Shown piece by piece: positions 23,617-30,123 of a DNA stretch of 30,123 nt. Under the pieces are notes generated by a model. That model saw nothing but the letters and a program-made list of their open reading frames with translations, searched no databases and was not told the DNA's origin. The stretch spans positions 1-30,123 of the forward strand of contig JBFEKH010000021.1 in assembly GCA_041552775.1 (NCBI GenBank), in the 5' to 3' direction. A program made the position numbers and the translations under genes. Source of the stretch: Allopontixanthobacter sp041552775 (GTDB lineage Bacteria; Pseudomonadota; Alphaproteobacteria; Sphingomonadales; Sphingomonadaceae). Every line of letters begins with the position of its first letter. The first letter of the stretch is position 1.

Positions 23617-24978
23617 ATGAGCGAGACGGCAAAACTGACACGCGGAACGATCCGCGGACATCTCGTCACCCAGACATTACCGATGATCTTCGCGGTGGCA
23701 GCCGTGATGTCCATCGGGTTAATCGATTCCTATTTCATCGGCCAATTGGGCAGCCAGGAATTGGCCGCGATCAGTTTCATCTTTCCGATCACGATGGCGC
23801 TCAGCAGTCTTGGTGTCGGCGTATCAGTGGGGATCAATTCGGTCGTCGCGCGCTCGTTGGGCGAAGGTGATACACAGCGCGCAGCGCGGCGGGCGAATTT
23901 CGGGCTCGCCTTCGCTATCACCATGGGAATTCTGCTAGCGGGGCTGTTGCTGGCTCTGATCGACCCGCTGTTCCGCTTGATGCAGGCCCCGCCGGAACTG
24001 ATGCCGCTGATCCGTGCCTATATGGTGCCCTTCGCCGCAGGATTTCCGCTGCTGATGGGCATAATGGGGGTGAACGGCGTTCTGCGAGGCCAGGGTGAAG
24101 CGAAGCGCACCTCGATGATCTCGCTGACCTATGCCAGCCTCAACTGGGTGCTTGATCCAATCCTGATCACAGGCGCGTTCGGGATTGGCGGATTTGGCAT
24201 TGCCGGTGCCGCCTATGCTTCCATCGCCGGTTATGCGGTCGCGCTGGTGTTCGGCCTCTATCTGGTCAATTCGACACTCTTGCCGCTCAATCTCAAATTG
24301 CTGAAAGATTCCGATCTGGGCTCGTCGTTCAAGGCGATCCTGAGCGTCGCGGGGCCCGCATCCTTCTCCAACGCGATCAACCCGATCGGCCTATCTGTTC
24401 TGACTGCGCTGATTGCCAGCCAGGGACAGGCAGCGGTCGCCGGTTTCGGCGCTGCGGGCCGATTGCAGAGTTTCGCGGTAGTGCCTTTGCTGGCCCTGTC
24501 ATCCTCCATCGGGGCGATAGTAGGCCAGAATTGGGGCGCCAGGAAACCGGAACGGTCGCAGCGCGCGATGTTGTGGGCGGGTATTTTCGCCATCGGTTAC
24601 GGCCTGGTGCTCGCCGTTGTATTGTTCGCCGCAGGGGAGTGGTTCGCCGATTTCTTTACCGAAGACCCCGCGGTAATCGCCGCATTCGCGAGCTATTTGT
24701 CGATCGCTGCCTGGGGCTATGCCGGATATGGCGTGCTGATCATCAGCAATGGGGCGCTTAACGGCGTCGGCCGCGCAGGAACCGCACTGGTGCAATCCTT
24801 CGCCCGGGTATTCCTGGTGATGCTTCCTGTCGCCTGGCTGCTGCGCCCAACCTGGGGCGCAGAAGCAATATTCGCGGCCGAACTGGCAGCCAATGTCATT
24901 GGCGGAACGGTCGCCGGAATAGTCGTGTGGCGGGTGTTGCGCGCTGGCACCCCTCAATCCGCAGTTGCTCACGGATAA
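23617..24978 (+). CDS. MATE family efflux transporter
   Basis: The 453-residue protein has about 12 transmembrane helices in two MatE halves, with LPMIFAVAAVMSIGLIDSYFIGQLGSQELAAISF in the first helices pattern and LALSSSIGAIVGQNWGARKPERSQRA starting the second half. MATE proteins export drugs or metabolites using sodium or proton gradients. Substrate unknown. No clear ribosome binding site precedes the ATG. The 125-base divergent gap before it (23492-23616) shows no firm regulatory site beyond the aldolase ribosome binding site. It ends 52 bases before cheA. Confidence 0.88.
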   Translation: MSETAKLTRGTIRGHLVTQTLPMIFAVAAVMSIGLIDSYFIGQLGSQELAAISFIFPITMALSSLGVGVSVGINSVVARSLGEGDTQRAARRANFGLAFAITMGILLAGLLLALIDPLFRLMQAPPELMPLIRAYMVPFAAGFPLLMGIMGVNGVLRGQGEAKRTSMISLTYASLNWVLDPILITGAFGIGGFGIAGAAYASIAGYAVALVFGLYLVNSTLLPLNLKLLKDSDLGSSFKAILSVAGPASFSNAINPIGLSVLTALIASQGQAAVAGFGAAGRLQSFAVVPLLALSSSIGAIVGQNWGARKPERSQRAMLWAGIFAIGYGLVLAVVLFAAGEWFADFFTEDPAVIAAFASYLSIAAWGYAGYGVLIISNGALNGVGRAGTALVQSFARVFLVMLPVAWLLRPTWGAEAIFAAELAANVIGGTVAGIVVWRVLRAGTPQSAVAHG

Positions 24979-25030
24979 TTAACCATCAGGCTCCATAGCT
25001 ACAGCAGCTATTTTCGGGGGCCTCTTACCA

Positions 25031-27382
25031 ATGGACGATCTGCTGGCAGAATTCGTCGCGGAAACGCGCGAGATGCTTGAGGCAATCGAGGGCGAAATCG
25101 TCGCGTGGGAAGCCGATCCGGTTGACCGGGCGCGCCTCGATTCGATTTTCCGCTTCGTTCACACTGTGAAGGGCAATTGCGGGTTCTTCAACTTTCCCCA
25201 GCTGGAAAGCCTTAGCCATGCGGCTGAAAGCGCGCTCGCCGAAGTTCGCGCCGGGCGGCGCAGCGCCGATGTCCAACTGGTAAATGGCGTGCTGGCCATA
25301 ATTGACCGGATTGGCCACATGACCGACCAGATCGAAGGCGGCGAGGAATTGACCACAACCGGCGATGACGCGCTGATTGCCATGCTGGATGCCAATGCAG
25401 AGGACACCAGCGAAGCGCAGGAAATCCAGACAGTCGAAAGCTCCTTCGCCAAATCCAATTCCCCTTCCTCTACCCCGCGGAGCATCCGCTTGCCGGTCGA
25501 CTTGCTCGACCGGGTGATGAGCGGCGTATCCGACATGGTTCTGGCGCGAAACGATCTGGCACGCCGGTTGCGCGCGTCAGGCTCCGAACCGACAATCGAC
25601 GGCCCATTCGAACGGCTGTCCAGCATCCTGAACGATGTGCGGGAGGCAACCACCCGGATGCGGATGCAGCGGATCGAACATCTGTACAATCCGGTCCCCC
25701 GGCTGGTCCGCGACCTGTCTGCCGAACTGGGCAAGCAGGTAATGGTCGATCTCGAAGGCGAAGATGCTGAAATGGATCGAGAAATGATCGAGATGATCCG
25801 CGACCCGGTGACCCACATCATCCGCAACGCAATCGACCACGGGATTGAAACGCCCGCCGAACGCCGCGCCGCCGGAAAACATCAAGTCGGCCTGCTGAGC
25901 ATGACCGCCCGCCAATCCGGCAACCGCATTTCCATCGCCATCACCGATGATGGCAAAGGCCTCGATTGCAAGAAACTGGGGAGCAAGGCGGTCGCCGCGG
26001 GCCTGCTGAGCGAAGCCCAGGTCGCAGCCATGTCCCGCGAGGATCTGTACCAGCTCATTTTCGAACCCGGCCTGTCGACTGCCGACACGGTCAGCGAAGT
26101 CTCCGGACGGGGCGTAGGCATGGACGTGGTCCGCGCCAATCTGGACCGGATTGGCGGCACTATCACGGTGCGCAGCACGGCAGGCGAAGGTACGGTGTTC
26201 GTGCTGGCAATCCCGCTGACGCTCAGCATTGTGGCTGGCCTGACCGTGGCGATCAACGATCAACGCTTTGCAATTCCGCGCTCCTATGTCGAAGAAATCA
26301 TGCATGGCAGCGCGGATTCTCTCGAATTTTCTCAACTGGGTGACACCGATCTGGTCACCTTCAGAGGGCGGCGCATCCCTTGCCTGTCGCTGGCCAAGGT
26401 CCTGAACCTGCGGAAAACGACGAACTTGCGCGCCGAAACGCTGCTGCTAATCCGGCTGGGAACCGGTGACCTGTTTGCGCTGGCGGTCGACCGGGTATTC
26501 GATCACGAAGATCTGGTCGTCAAACCCCTTGCCCCTGCCGTCATGGCCACCGGTATCTATGCCGGGACTACGCTGCTCGACGATGGCAGCCCCATCCTGA
26601 TGCTGGATGTCCAGACCATTGCAAGCCAGAATGGACTGGTCAGTGAAGTCCGGGTCCGGCCATCGCATCATGACGAGAATTTTCAGACCACCCCTGCCCC
26701 TACCCGCCCGATCATGCTGTTCGTGGGCATGGATGGCCGCCGCCGCGCGGTTGGCATGGACCTGGTCCGGCGCATTGATGTCCTGTCACGTGATGCTGTC
26801 GATATCGAGGGCGAGCGCGCCCAGATCGTGATCGAAGGCGCAATCCTGCCACTCATCGGCCTGCATGATCAGGCACTGCCCGAAGGTAAGATCAAGCTGC
26901 TGCGCCTGTCGGACGGCCACTGTGAACTGGCCTACGCAGTATCGGAAGTGTCGGATGCCGCCGAGATCGAGAGTGAAATCGTACCCAGCGATGCCGATCC
27001 ATCCATCGAAGGGGTCACGCTGGTGGGCGGCCAGCCAGTTCAGATCATCGACGGATTGACGCTGTTTGCCCGCCATGGCCGGAAAATCCGGACCGACGCC
27101 CCGCTTACCTGCCGCCTGCCGATTGATGATGATTGGTCCAAAGCAATTCTCCAGCCGCTGGTCGAAGCAGCCGGTTACCGCATTGCAACCGATGCCGACG
27201 AACCCGCGGACGTCACCATCGTAATGGACGAACAGATCGCCCCCGCAGATGCTGCCAAAACTATCATCCGACTGCATTCCGATGCCGACCAACCGGACAG
27301 CACGGAGCGCGGGATCTACCGATATAACCGGGACGCCCTGCTAGGTGCGCTCAAACATGCCCGGGCAGGAAAAAGCCAATGA
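25031..27382 (+). CDS. cheA: Chemotaxis histidine kinase CheA with two CheW-like domains and a decayed receiver
   Basis: CheA autophosphorylates and passes phosphate to CheY and CheB. The 783-residue protein has an Hpt domain (1-110, FRFVHTVKG, phosphoryl site H44) and a linker of only about 40 residues with no P2 domain. A dimerisation helix pair follows (about 150-215), then the ATPase domain with N box HIIRNAIDHGIE (262-273), DDGKGLD (306-312) and GRGVGMDVV (359-367), and a CheW domain (about 395-535). Beyond that are a second CheW-like module (about 560-685) and a receiver-like tail (about 692-783) in which the helix 3 region is missing. Stop and cheW start overlap as ATGA. It is the first gene of the operon visible here. 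Confidence 0.93.
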   Translation: MDDLLAEFVAETREMLEAIEGEIVAWEADPVDRARLDSIFRFVHTVKGNCGFFNFPQLESLSHAAESALAEVRAGRRSADVQLVNGVLAIIDRIGHMTDQIEGGEELTTTGDDALIAMLDANAEDTSEAQEIQTVESSFAKSNSPSSTPRSIRLPVDLLDRVMSGVSDMVLARNDLARRLRASGSEPTIDGPFERLSSILNDVREATTRMRMQRIEHLYNPVPRLVRDLSAELGKQVMVDLEGEDAEMDREMIEMIRDPVTHIIRNAIDHGIETPAERRAAGKHQVGLLSMTARQSGNRISIAITDDGKGLDCKKLGSKAVAAGLLSEAQVAAMSREDLYQLIFEPGLSTADTVSEVSGRGVGMDVVRANLDRIGGTITVRSTAGEGTVFVLAIPLTLSIVAGLTVAINDQRFAIPRSYVEEIMHGSADSLEFSQLGDTDLVTFRGRRIPCLSLAKVLNLRKTTNLRAETLLLIRLGTGDLFALAVDRVFDHEDLVVKPLAPAVMATGIYAGTTLLDDGSPILMLDVQTIASQNGLVSEVRVRPSHHDENFQTTPAPTRPIMLFVGMDGRRRAVGMDLVRRIDVLSRDAVDIEGERAQIVIEGAILPLIGLHDQALPEGKIKLLRLSDGHCELAYAVSEVSDAAEIESEIVPSDADPSIEGVTLVGGQPVQIIDGLTLFARHGRKIRTDAPLTCRLPIDDDWSKAILQPLVEAAGYRIATDADEPADVTIVMDEQIAPADAAKTIIRLHSDADQPDSTERGIYRYNRDALLGALKHARAGKSQ

Positions 27383-27849
27383 ACGAATTGCTGGTCCTGA
27401 CCCGGATTGCCGGCCGACGCGCGGCATTTCGCGCGGTTGAAATACAGTCGGTTATCGAAATCGAATCAATTTCCCCGGTTCCGCGCGCGCCTGATTTCAT
27501 CACCGGACTTACGGCAATGCGAAGCCGCTCGTTGACGGTGGTCGATTGCCGCAAATCGTTGGGGCTTGCGGCCGAAACACCACCCGACAGCCGCGCCGCC
27601 GTGATCGAGGTGGAGGGTCATCTCTATGCGCTGCAAGTGGACAAGGTGGAGGATGTAGCCGAAGCCCGCAGCGCTCCTGAACCGGTCCCGGGCGGATTTG
27701 GGGAGGCCTGGCAGCGCATCGCGCTTGGCATGGTCGAAACAGACGACGGACCGGCAGTGCTGGTCGATGTCGAACGGTTGATCGCTGGCCCACCAGCCAA
27801 GAAGGCAAAAAAGATGCCGGAAAAAGAACCAACCGAGGCCCCGGCTTAA
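27379..27849 (+). CDS. cheW: Chemotaxis coupling protein CheW
   Basis: The 156-residue protein is a single CheW domain that links receptors to CheA. Typical features are AFRAVEIQSVIEIESISPVPRAPDFITGLTAMRSRSLTVVDCRKSLGL-like core spacing and ALQVDKVEDVAEA. A short Lys/Glu-rich tail (PAKKAKKMPEKEPTEAPA) follows and looks disordered. Its ATG overlaps the cheA stop by 4 bases and has AGGA 8 bases upstream, pointing to coupled translation. No chemoreceptor gene lies in the window. Confidence 0.88.
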   Translation: MNELLVLTRIAGRRAAFRAVEIQSVIEIESISPVPRAPDFITGLTAMRSRSLTVVDCRKSLGLAAETPPDSRAAVIEVEGHLYALQVDKVEDVAEARSAPEPVPGGFGEAWQRIALGMVETDDGPAVLVDVERLIAGPPAKKAKKMPEKEPTEAPA

Positions 27850-27902
27850 GCGGATAGTTACTTTAACCGCGTAGGGCAGCAGATGAAAAGGATTGCACCA
27901 TC

Positions 27903-28268
27903 ATGAAAAGCTGCCTCGTTGTCGACGATTCGCGGGTCATCCGCAAAGTGTCGCGCCACATTCTCGAAAGCCTTGGCTTTGCAGTCTCCGAGGCGGAAAA
28001 TGGACAGGTGGCGCTGGATCTTTGCCTCGACGCCATGCCCGATGTGATTCTGCTCGATTGGAACATGCCGGTCATGACGGGCATCGAATTCATCGTACAA
28101 CTGCGCAAGCAACCGGGCGGAGACGCGCCCAAGGTGGTCTTCTGCACTACCGAAAACGACATCGCCCACATCCGCGAAGCAATCAGCGCCGGGGCGGACG
28201 AATATGTCATGAAACCATTCGATCACGAGACCCTGCAGATCAAATTGCAGTTGGTCGGCATGGCCTGA
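27903..28268 (+). CDS. cheY: Chemotaxis response regulator CheY
   Basis: This single-domain receiver has 121 residues: acidic pair D8-D9, phosphoacceptor D52 in LLDWNMPVMTG, T83 in CTTEND and K104 in VMKPF, all the catalytic positions expected. Phospho-CheY normally binds the flagellar switch and changes rotation; in alphaproteobacteria some CheY proteins act instead as phosphate sinks. AAGGA lies 10 bases before the ATG. It starts 53 bases after cheW, the loosest junction in this operon. Confidence 0.92.
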   Translation: MKSCLVVDDSRVIRKVSRHILESLGFAVSEAENGQVALDLCLDAMPDVILLDWNMPVMTGIEFIVQLRKQPGGDAPKVVFCTTENDIAHIREAISAGADEYVMKPFDHETLQIKLQLVGMA

Positions 28269-28278
28269 GGGCCAGGCC
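28262..28278 (+). repeat. Hairpin across the cheY stop, next to the cheB start
   Basis: GGCCTG (28262-28267) and CAGGCC (28273-28278) form a perfect GC-rich 6-bp stem with a 5-base loop. The stem includes the cheY stop codon and abuts the cheB GTG; the purine-rich AGGG that could serve cheB as ribosome binding site lies in the loop. It could tune the CheY to CheB ratio. Confidence 0.4.
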
Positions 28279-29427
28279 GTGATCCGCCCCCTCTTTTCGC
28301 TGCCGTCGCGTACGGCCTCCCGTTCCGCGCCTTCGCGGCAGGCTCGCAAAGCCCCGGTGCGGGTCATGATAGTAGACGATTCGCTGATCGTGCGAACGGT
28401 CCTGTCGCGGATCATCGACGAAGCTGAAGGGTTTGAAATCGCGGCCAAATGCAGCAGCGCGGAACTGGCGATTGCCGATCTAACCTATAAAACCGTTGAC
28501 GTGATCCTGCTCGATCTCGAAATGCCCGGAATGGGCGGGCTCGATGCCCTCCCTACAATCCTGACCGCGGCCAAGGGCGCACAGGTTCTGGTGGTATCCT
28601 CGCTTACCGAAGAGGGCGCCGAACATACCATCGCGGCGCTGCGGATGGGCGCGGCTGATACCATGCTCAAACCCAGGTCGGGCGGTTTCGACCAGGCATA
28701 CCGGACTGCGTTGCTGGAAAAGATCCGCGCGCTTGCACCAGCAGTCCCGGCATCCCCTCCCTCAACTTTGCCAGACGCGCCGAGCGCGGCAATTCCAGCC
28801 AGGGAAGCTGGCTACCCCTCCTTACGCAAAGCATCCCTTAAAACCCCGCGGGTGATCGCTATCGGCGCATCCACCGGCGGAATCCACGCGCTGTGTATCC
28901 TGCTCCGCAACCTGCCACCGCAGCTGGATTTGCCGATTTTGGTAACCCAGCATTTGCCGGAAAGTTTCATCCCGGTATTCGCGCGTCAGCTGGAAACTGC
29001 CGGCGCACGCAAGGCGGTTGTAGCTGGGGTGCGCACTCCGATCGAACCGGGCTGCATCCATATTGCGCCGGGAGGCGGCCACATGATGGTCCGCGAAATC
29101 GGCGGACGGCTGGTCACCGAGATCGGCCATTTCCCGGTTGCCAGCGGCTGCAGACCATCGGTCGATCCGATGTTCGAAACGCTGGCGGAGGCCACTGGCG
29201 GACATGCGCTCGGGATTGTCCTGTCGGGGATGGGCCGCGACGGAGTGGACGGCGCTGCAAAACTGGTCCAGTCCGGCGGCGCGATCATTGCCCAAGATGA
29301 AGCCAGCAGCGCGGTCTGGGGTATGCCGCGCGCCGTGGCCGAGGCGGGTCTGACCAGTGCAATCCTGCCGCCAGCCGAAATCGCCAGCCGTATTGCATTG
29401 CATGCCGGAGCAGCGGCATGGAAGTGA
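28279..29427 (+). CDS. cheB: Chemotaxis methylesterase CheB
   Basis: CheB removes methyl groups from, and deamidates, chemoreceptors. The 382-residue protein has an N-terminal receiver (about 27-135) with phosphoacceptor D79 in LLDLEMPGMGG and a Pro/Ala-rich linker (about 150-185). The catalytic domain has S198 in GASTGG, H225 in TQHLPESF and D321 in GMGRDGVDG. The start is GTG, 10 bases after cheY; the first 26 residues before VRVMIVDD are basic and not part of the receiver. The end overlaps cheR by 10 bases. Confidence 0.92.
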   Translation: MIRPLFSLPSRTASRSAPSRQARKAPVRVMIVDDSLIVRTVLSRIIDEAEGFEIAAKCSSAELAIADLTYKTVDVILLDLEMPGMGGLDALPTILTAAKGAQVLVVSSLTEEGAEHTIAALRMGAADTMLKPRSGGFDQAYRTALLEKIRALAPAVPASPPSTLPDAPSAAIPAREAGYPSLRKASLKTPRVIAIGASTGGIHALCILLRNLPPQLDLPILVTQHLPESFIPVFARQLETAGARKAVVAGVRTPIEPGCIHIAPGGGHMMVREIGGRLVTEIGHFPVASGCRPSVDPMFETLAEATGGHALGIVLSGMGRDGVDGAAKLVQSGGAIIAQDEASSAVWGMPRAVAEAGLTSAILPPAEIASRIALHAGAAAWK

Positions 29428-30123
29428 GCGAAATCTCCCACCGGATCATTGCCGATCTTCTGGCTGCCAGGTCGGGACAGCAATTGACGGAAAGTCGCCG
29501 CTGGCGGATCGCCTCGGCCCTTGGCGGAATTTTCCGCGACCGCGGCATCAGCAATACCGATCAGCTTGTGTGCCTGCTGGCCGAGCCAAAGGGCGATGAG
29601 CTGGCCCGCGAAGTGGTCGAAGCACTGCTCAACAACGAGACATATTTCTTTCGTGACCGGGTGATGTTCGAATTGCTCGACAAGCACGCCCTGCCCGCCC
29701 TCACGAAGAAGCGCCAGGATACGAAGCGCCTGTCGATCTGGTCGGCCGGGTGTTCGACCGGCCAGGAAGCCCTGTCGCTGGCGATGATGTTCACCGAACA
29801 GCCGCAGCGCTGGGCTGGATGGACCATTGAAATCCTTGGCACTGATGTGTCGGCGTCCGCGATAAAGACCGCCAAGCTCGGGTGTTACAGCCAGTTTGAA
29901 ATCCAACGCGGCCTCGGCATCAGCCAGATGATCGCCCATTTCGAAGAAACTGCGAACGGTTGGCAGGCGGGCCGTAAATTGCAGCGGATGATCCGTTTTC
30001 GGACCGCCAACATTCTTGATCCTGCCGACGAAATCCAGCGCCATGACCTGGTGCTGTGCCGCAATGTCATGCTGTATTTCGACGAAGTGACCCGCGAACG
30101 GGCCTTCAAGCGAGTTGCTCAAA
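29418..30123 (+). CDS. cheR: Chemotaxis protein methyltransferase CheR, 3'-truncated by the window
   Basis: CheR uses SAM to methylate glutamates of chemoreceptors. The 235 visible residues hold the N-terminal helical domain (about 1-75, with LNNETYFFRD), and the SAM-binding domain with IWSAGCSTGQEALSLAM, ILGTDVSASAI and HDLVLCRNVMLYF. Only the last part of the protein is missing. GGAG lies 7 bases before the ATG, which overlaps the cheB end. The gene runs off the window edge with no defect. Confidence 0.93.
   Translation, partial: MEVSEISHRIIADLLAARSGQQLTESRRWRIASALGGIFRDRGISNTDQLVCLLAEPKGDELAREVVEALLNNETYFFRDRVMFELLDKHALPALTKKRQDTKRLSIWSAGCSTGQEALSLAMMFTEQPQRWAGWTIEILGTDVSASAIKTAKLGCYSQFEIQRGLGISQMIAHFEETANGWQAGRKLQRMIRFRTANILDPADEIQRHDLVLCRNVMLYFDEVTRERAFKRVAQ

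Noticed and set aside
24977..24985. TTAACC near the MATE stop as a possible CtrA half-site before cheA
   Set aside because: A single half-site without the second TTAA at the right spacing is not informative.
27850..27870. GCGG...CCGC pairing between cheW and cheY as an internal terminator
   Set aside because: Only four continuous pairs and no T run; the operon more likely reads through.
28986..30122. 378-codon open frame antisense to cheB and cheR
   Set aside because: It crosses two well-conserved genes and has no family features; a codon-bias shadow.

Overview
The window reads as a stretch of ordinary chromosome from a high-GC alphaproteobacterium, most likely Sphingomonadales (Erythrobacteraceae-like). 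This is inferred from gene content and order: cpoB followed by tilS, a GAF-type PtsP, paired YdcH/DUF465 genes beside a DUF1465 (RcdA-family) gene, a PmtA-like methyltransferase, a catecholate-type TonB receptor, and a cheA-cheW-cheY-cheB-cheR run. Nearly all of it is coding. I see no rRNA, tRNA, insertion sequence, phage, CRISPR array or clear foreign island.

Layout. 1-270: end of an L,D-transpeptidase. 277-5650 (minus): tilS, cpoB, a RodZ-like cytoskeletal HTH protein and ptsP. 5753-6885: two divergent YdcH-like small proteins and a DUF1465 gene with an odd leader. 6892-9981: glpK, divergent from an MBL-fold hydrolase that overlaps a DUF4230 gene. 10076-13281: a seven-helix membrane protein, nadA and a DUF2254 membrane protein. 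13289-15367: an EamA exporter divergent from an Old Yellow Enzyme. 15377-16356 (minus): lipB and a small acidic lipoprotein. 16436-19446: a membrane protein, a PmtA-like methyltransferase and an MFS transporter. 19473-22075: an ArsC-family gene divergent from an iron-type TonB receptor. 22166-23491 (minus): a class II aldolase and an orphan [2Fe-2S] subunit. 23617-24978: a MATE exporter. 25031-30123: the chemotaxis operon, with cheR cut by the window end.

How the parts work together. The clearest functional unit is the chemotaxis operon (kinase, coupling protein, response regulator, methylesterase, methyltransferase), tightly packed with overlapping or near-overlapping genes. CpoB, the RodZ-like protein and the L,D-transpeptidase are all cell-envelope functions. 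The rest are housekeeping or transport genes with little pathway linkage.

I did not find a new multigene system. The observations most worth checking are a tilS reading frame that appears to need an AUU start overlapping the cpoB stop; a CheA without a P2 domain but with two CheW-like modules and a decayed receiver; strong dyad-symmetric elements upstream of the MFS gene, between glpK and the MBL gene, and in front of the TonB receptor; a two-codon upstream ORF in a hairpin leader before the DUF1465 gene; and an orphan molybdo-hydroxylase-type iron-sulfur subunit paired with a class II aldolase.
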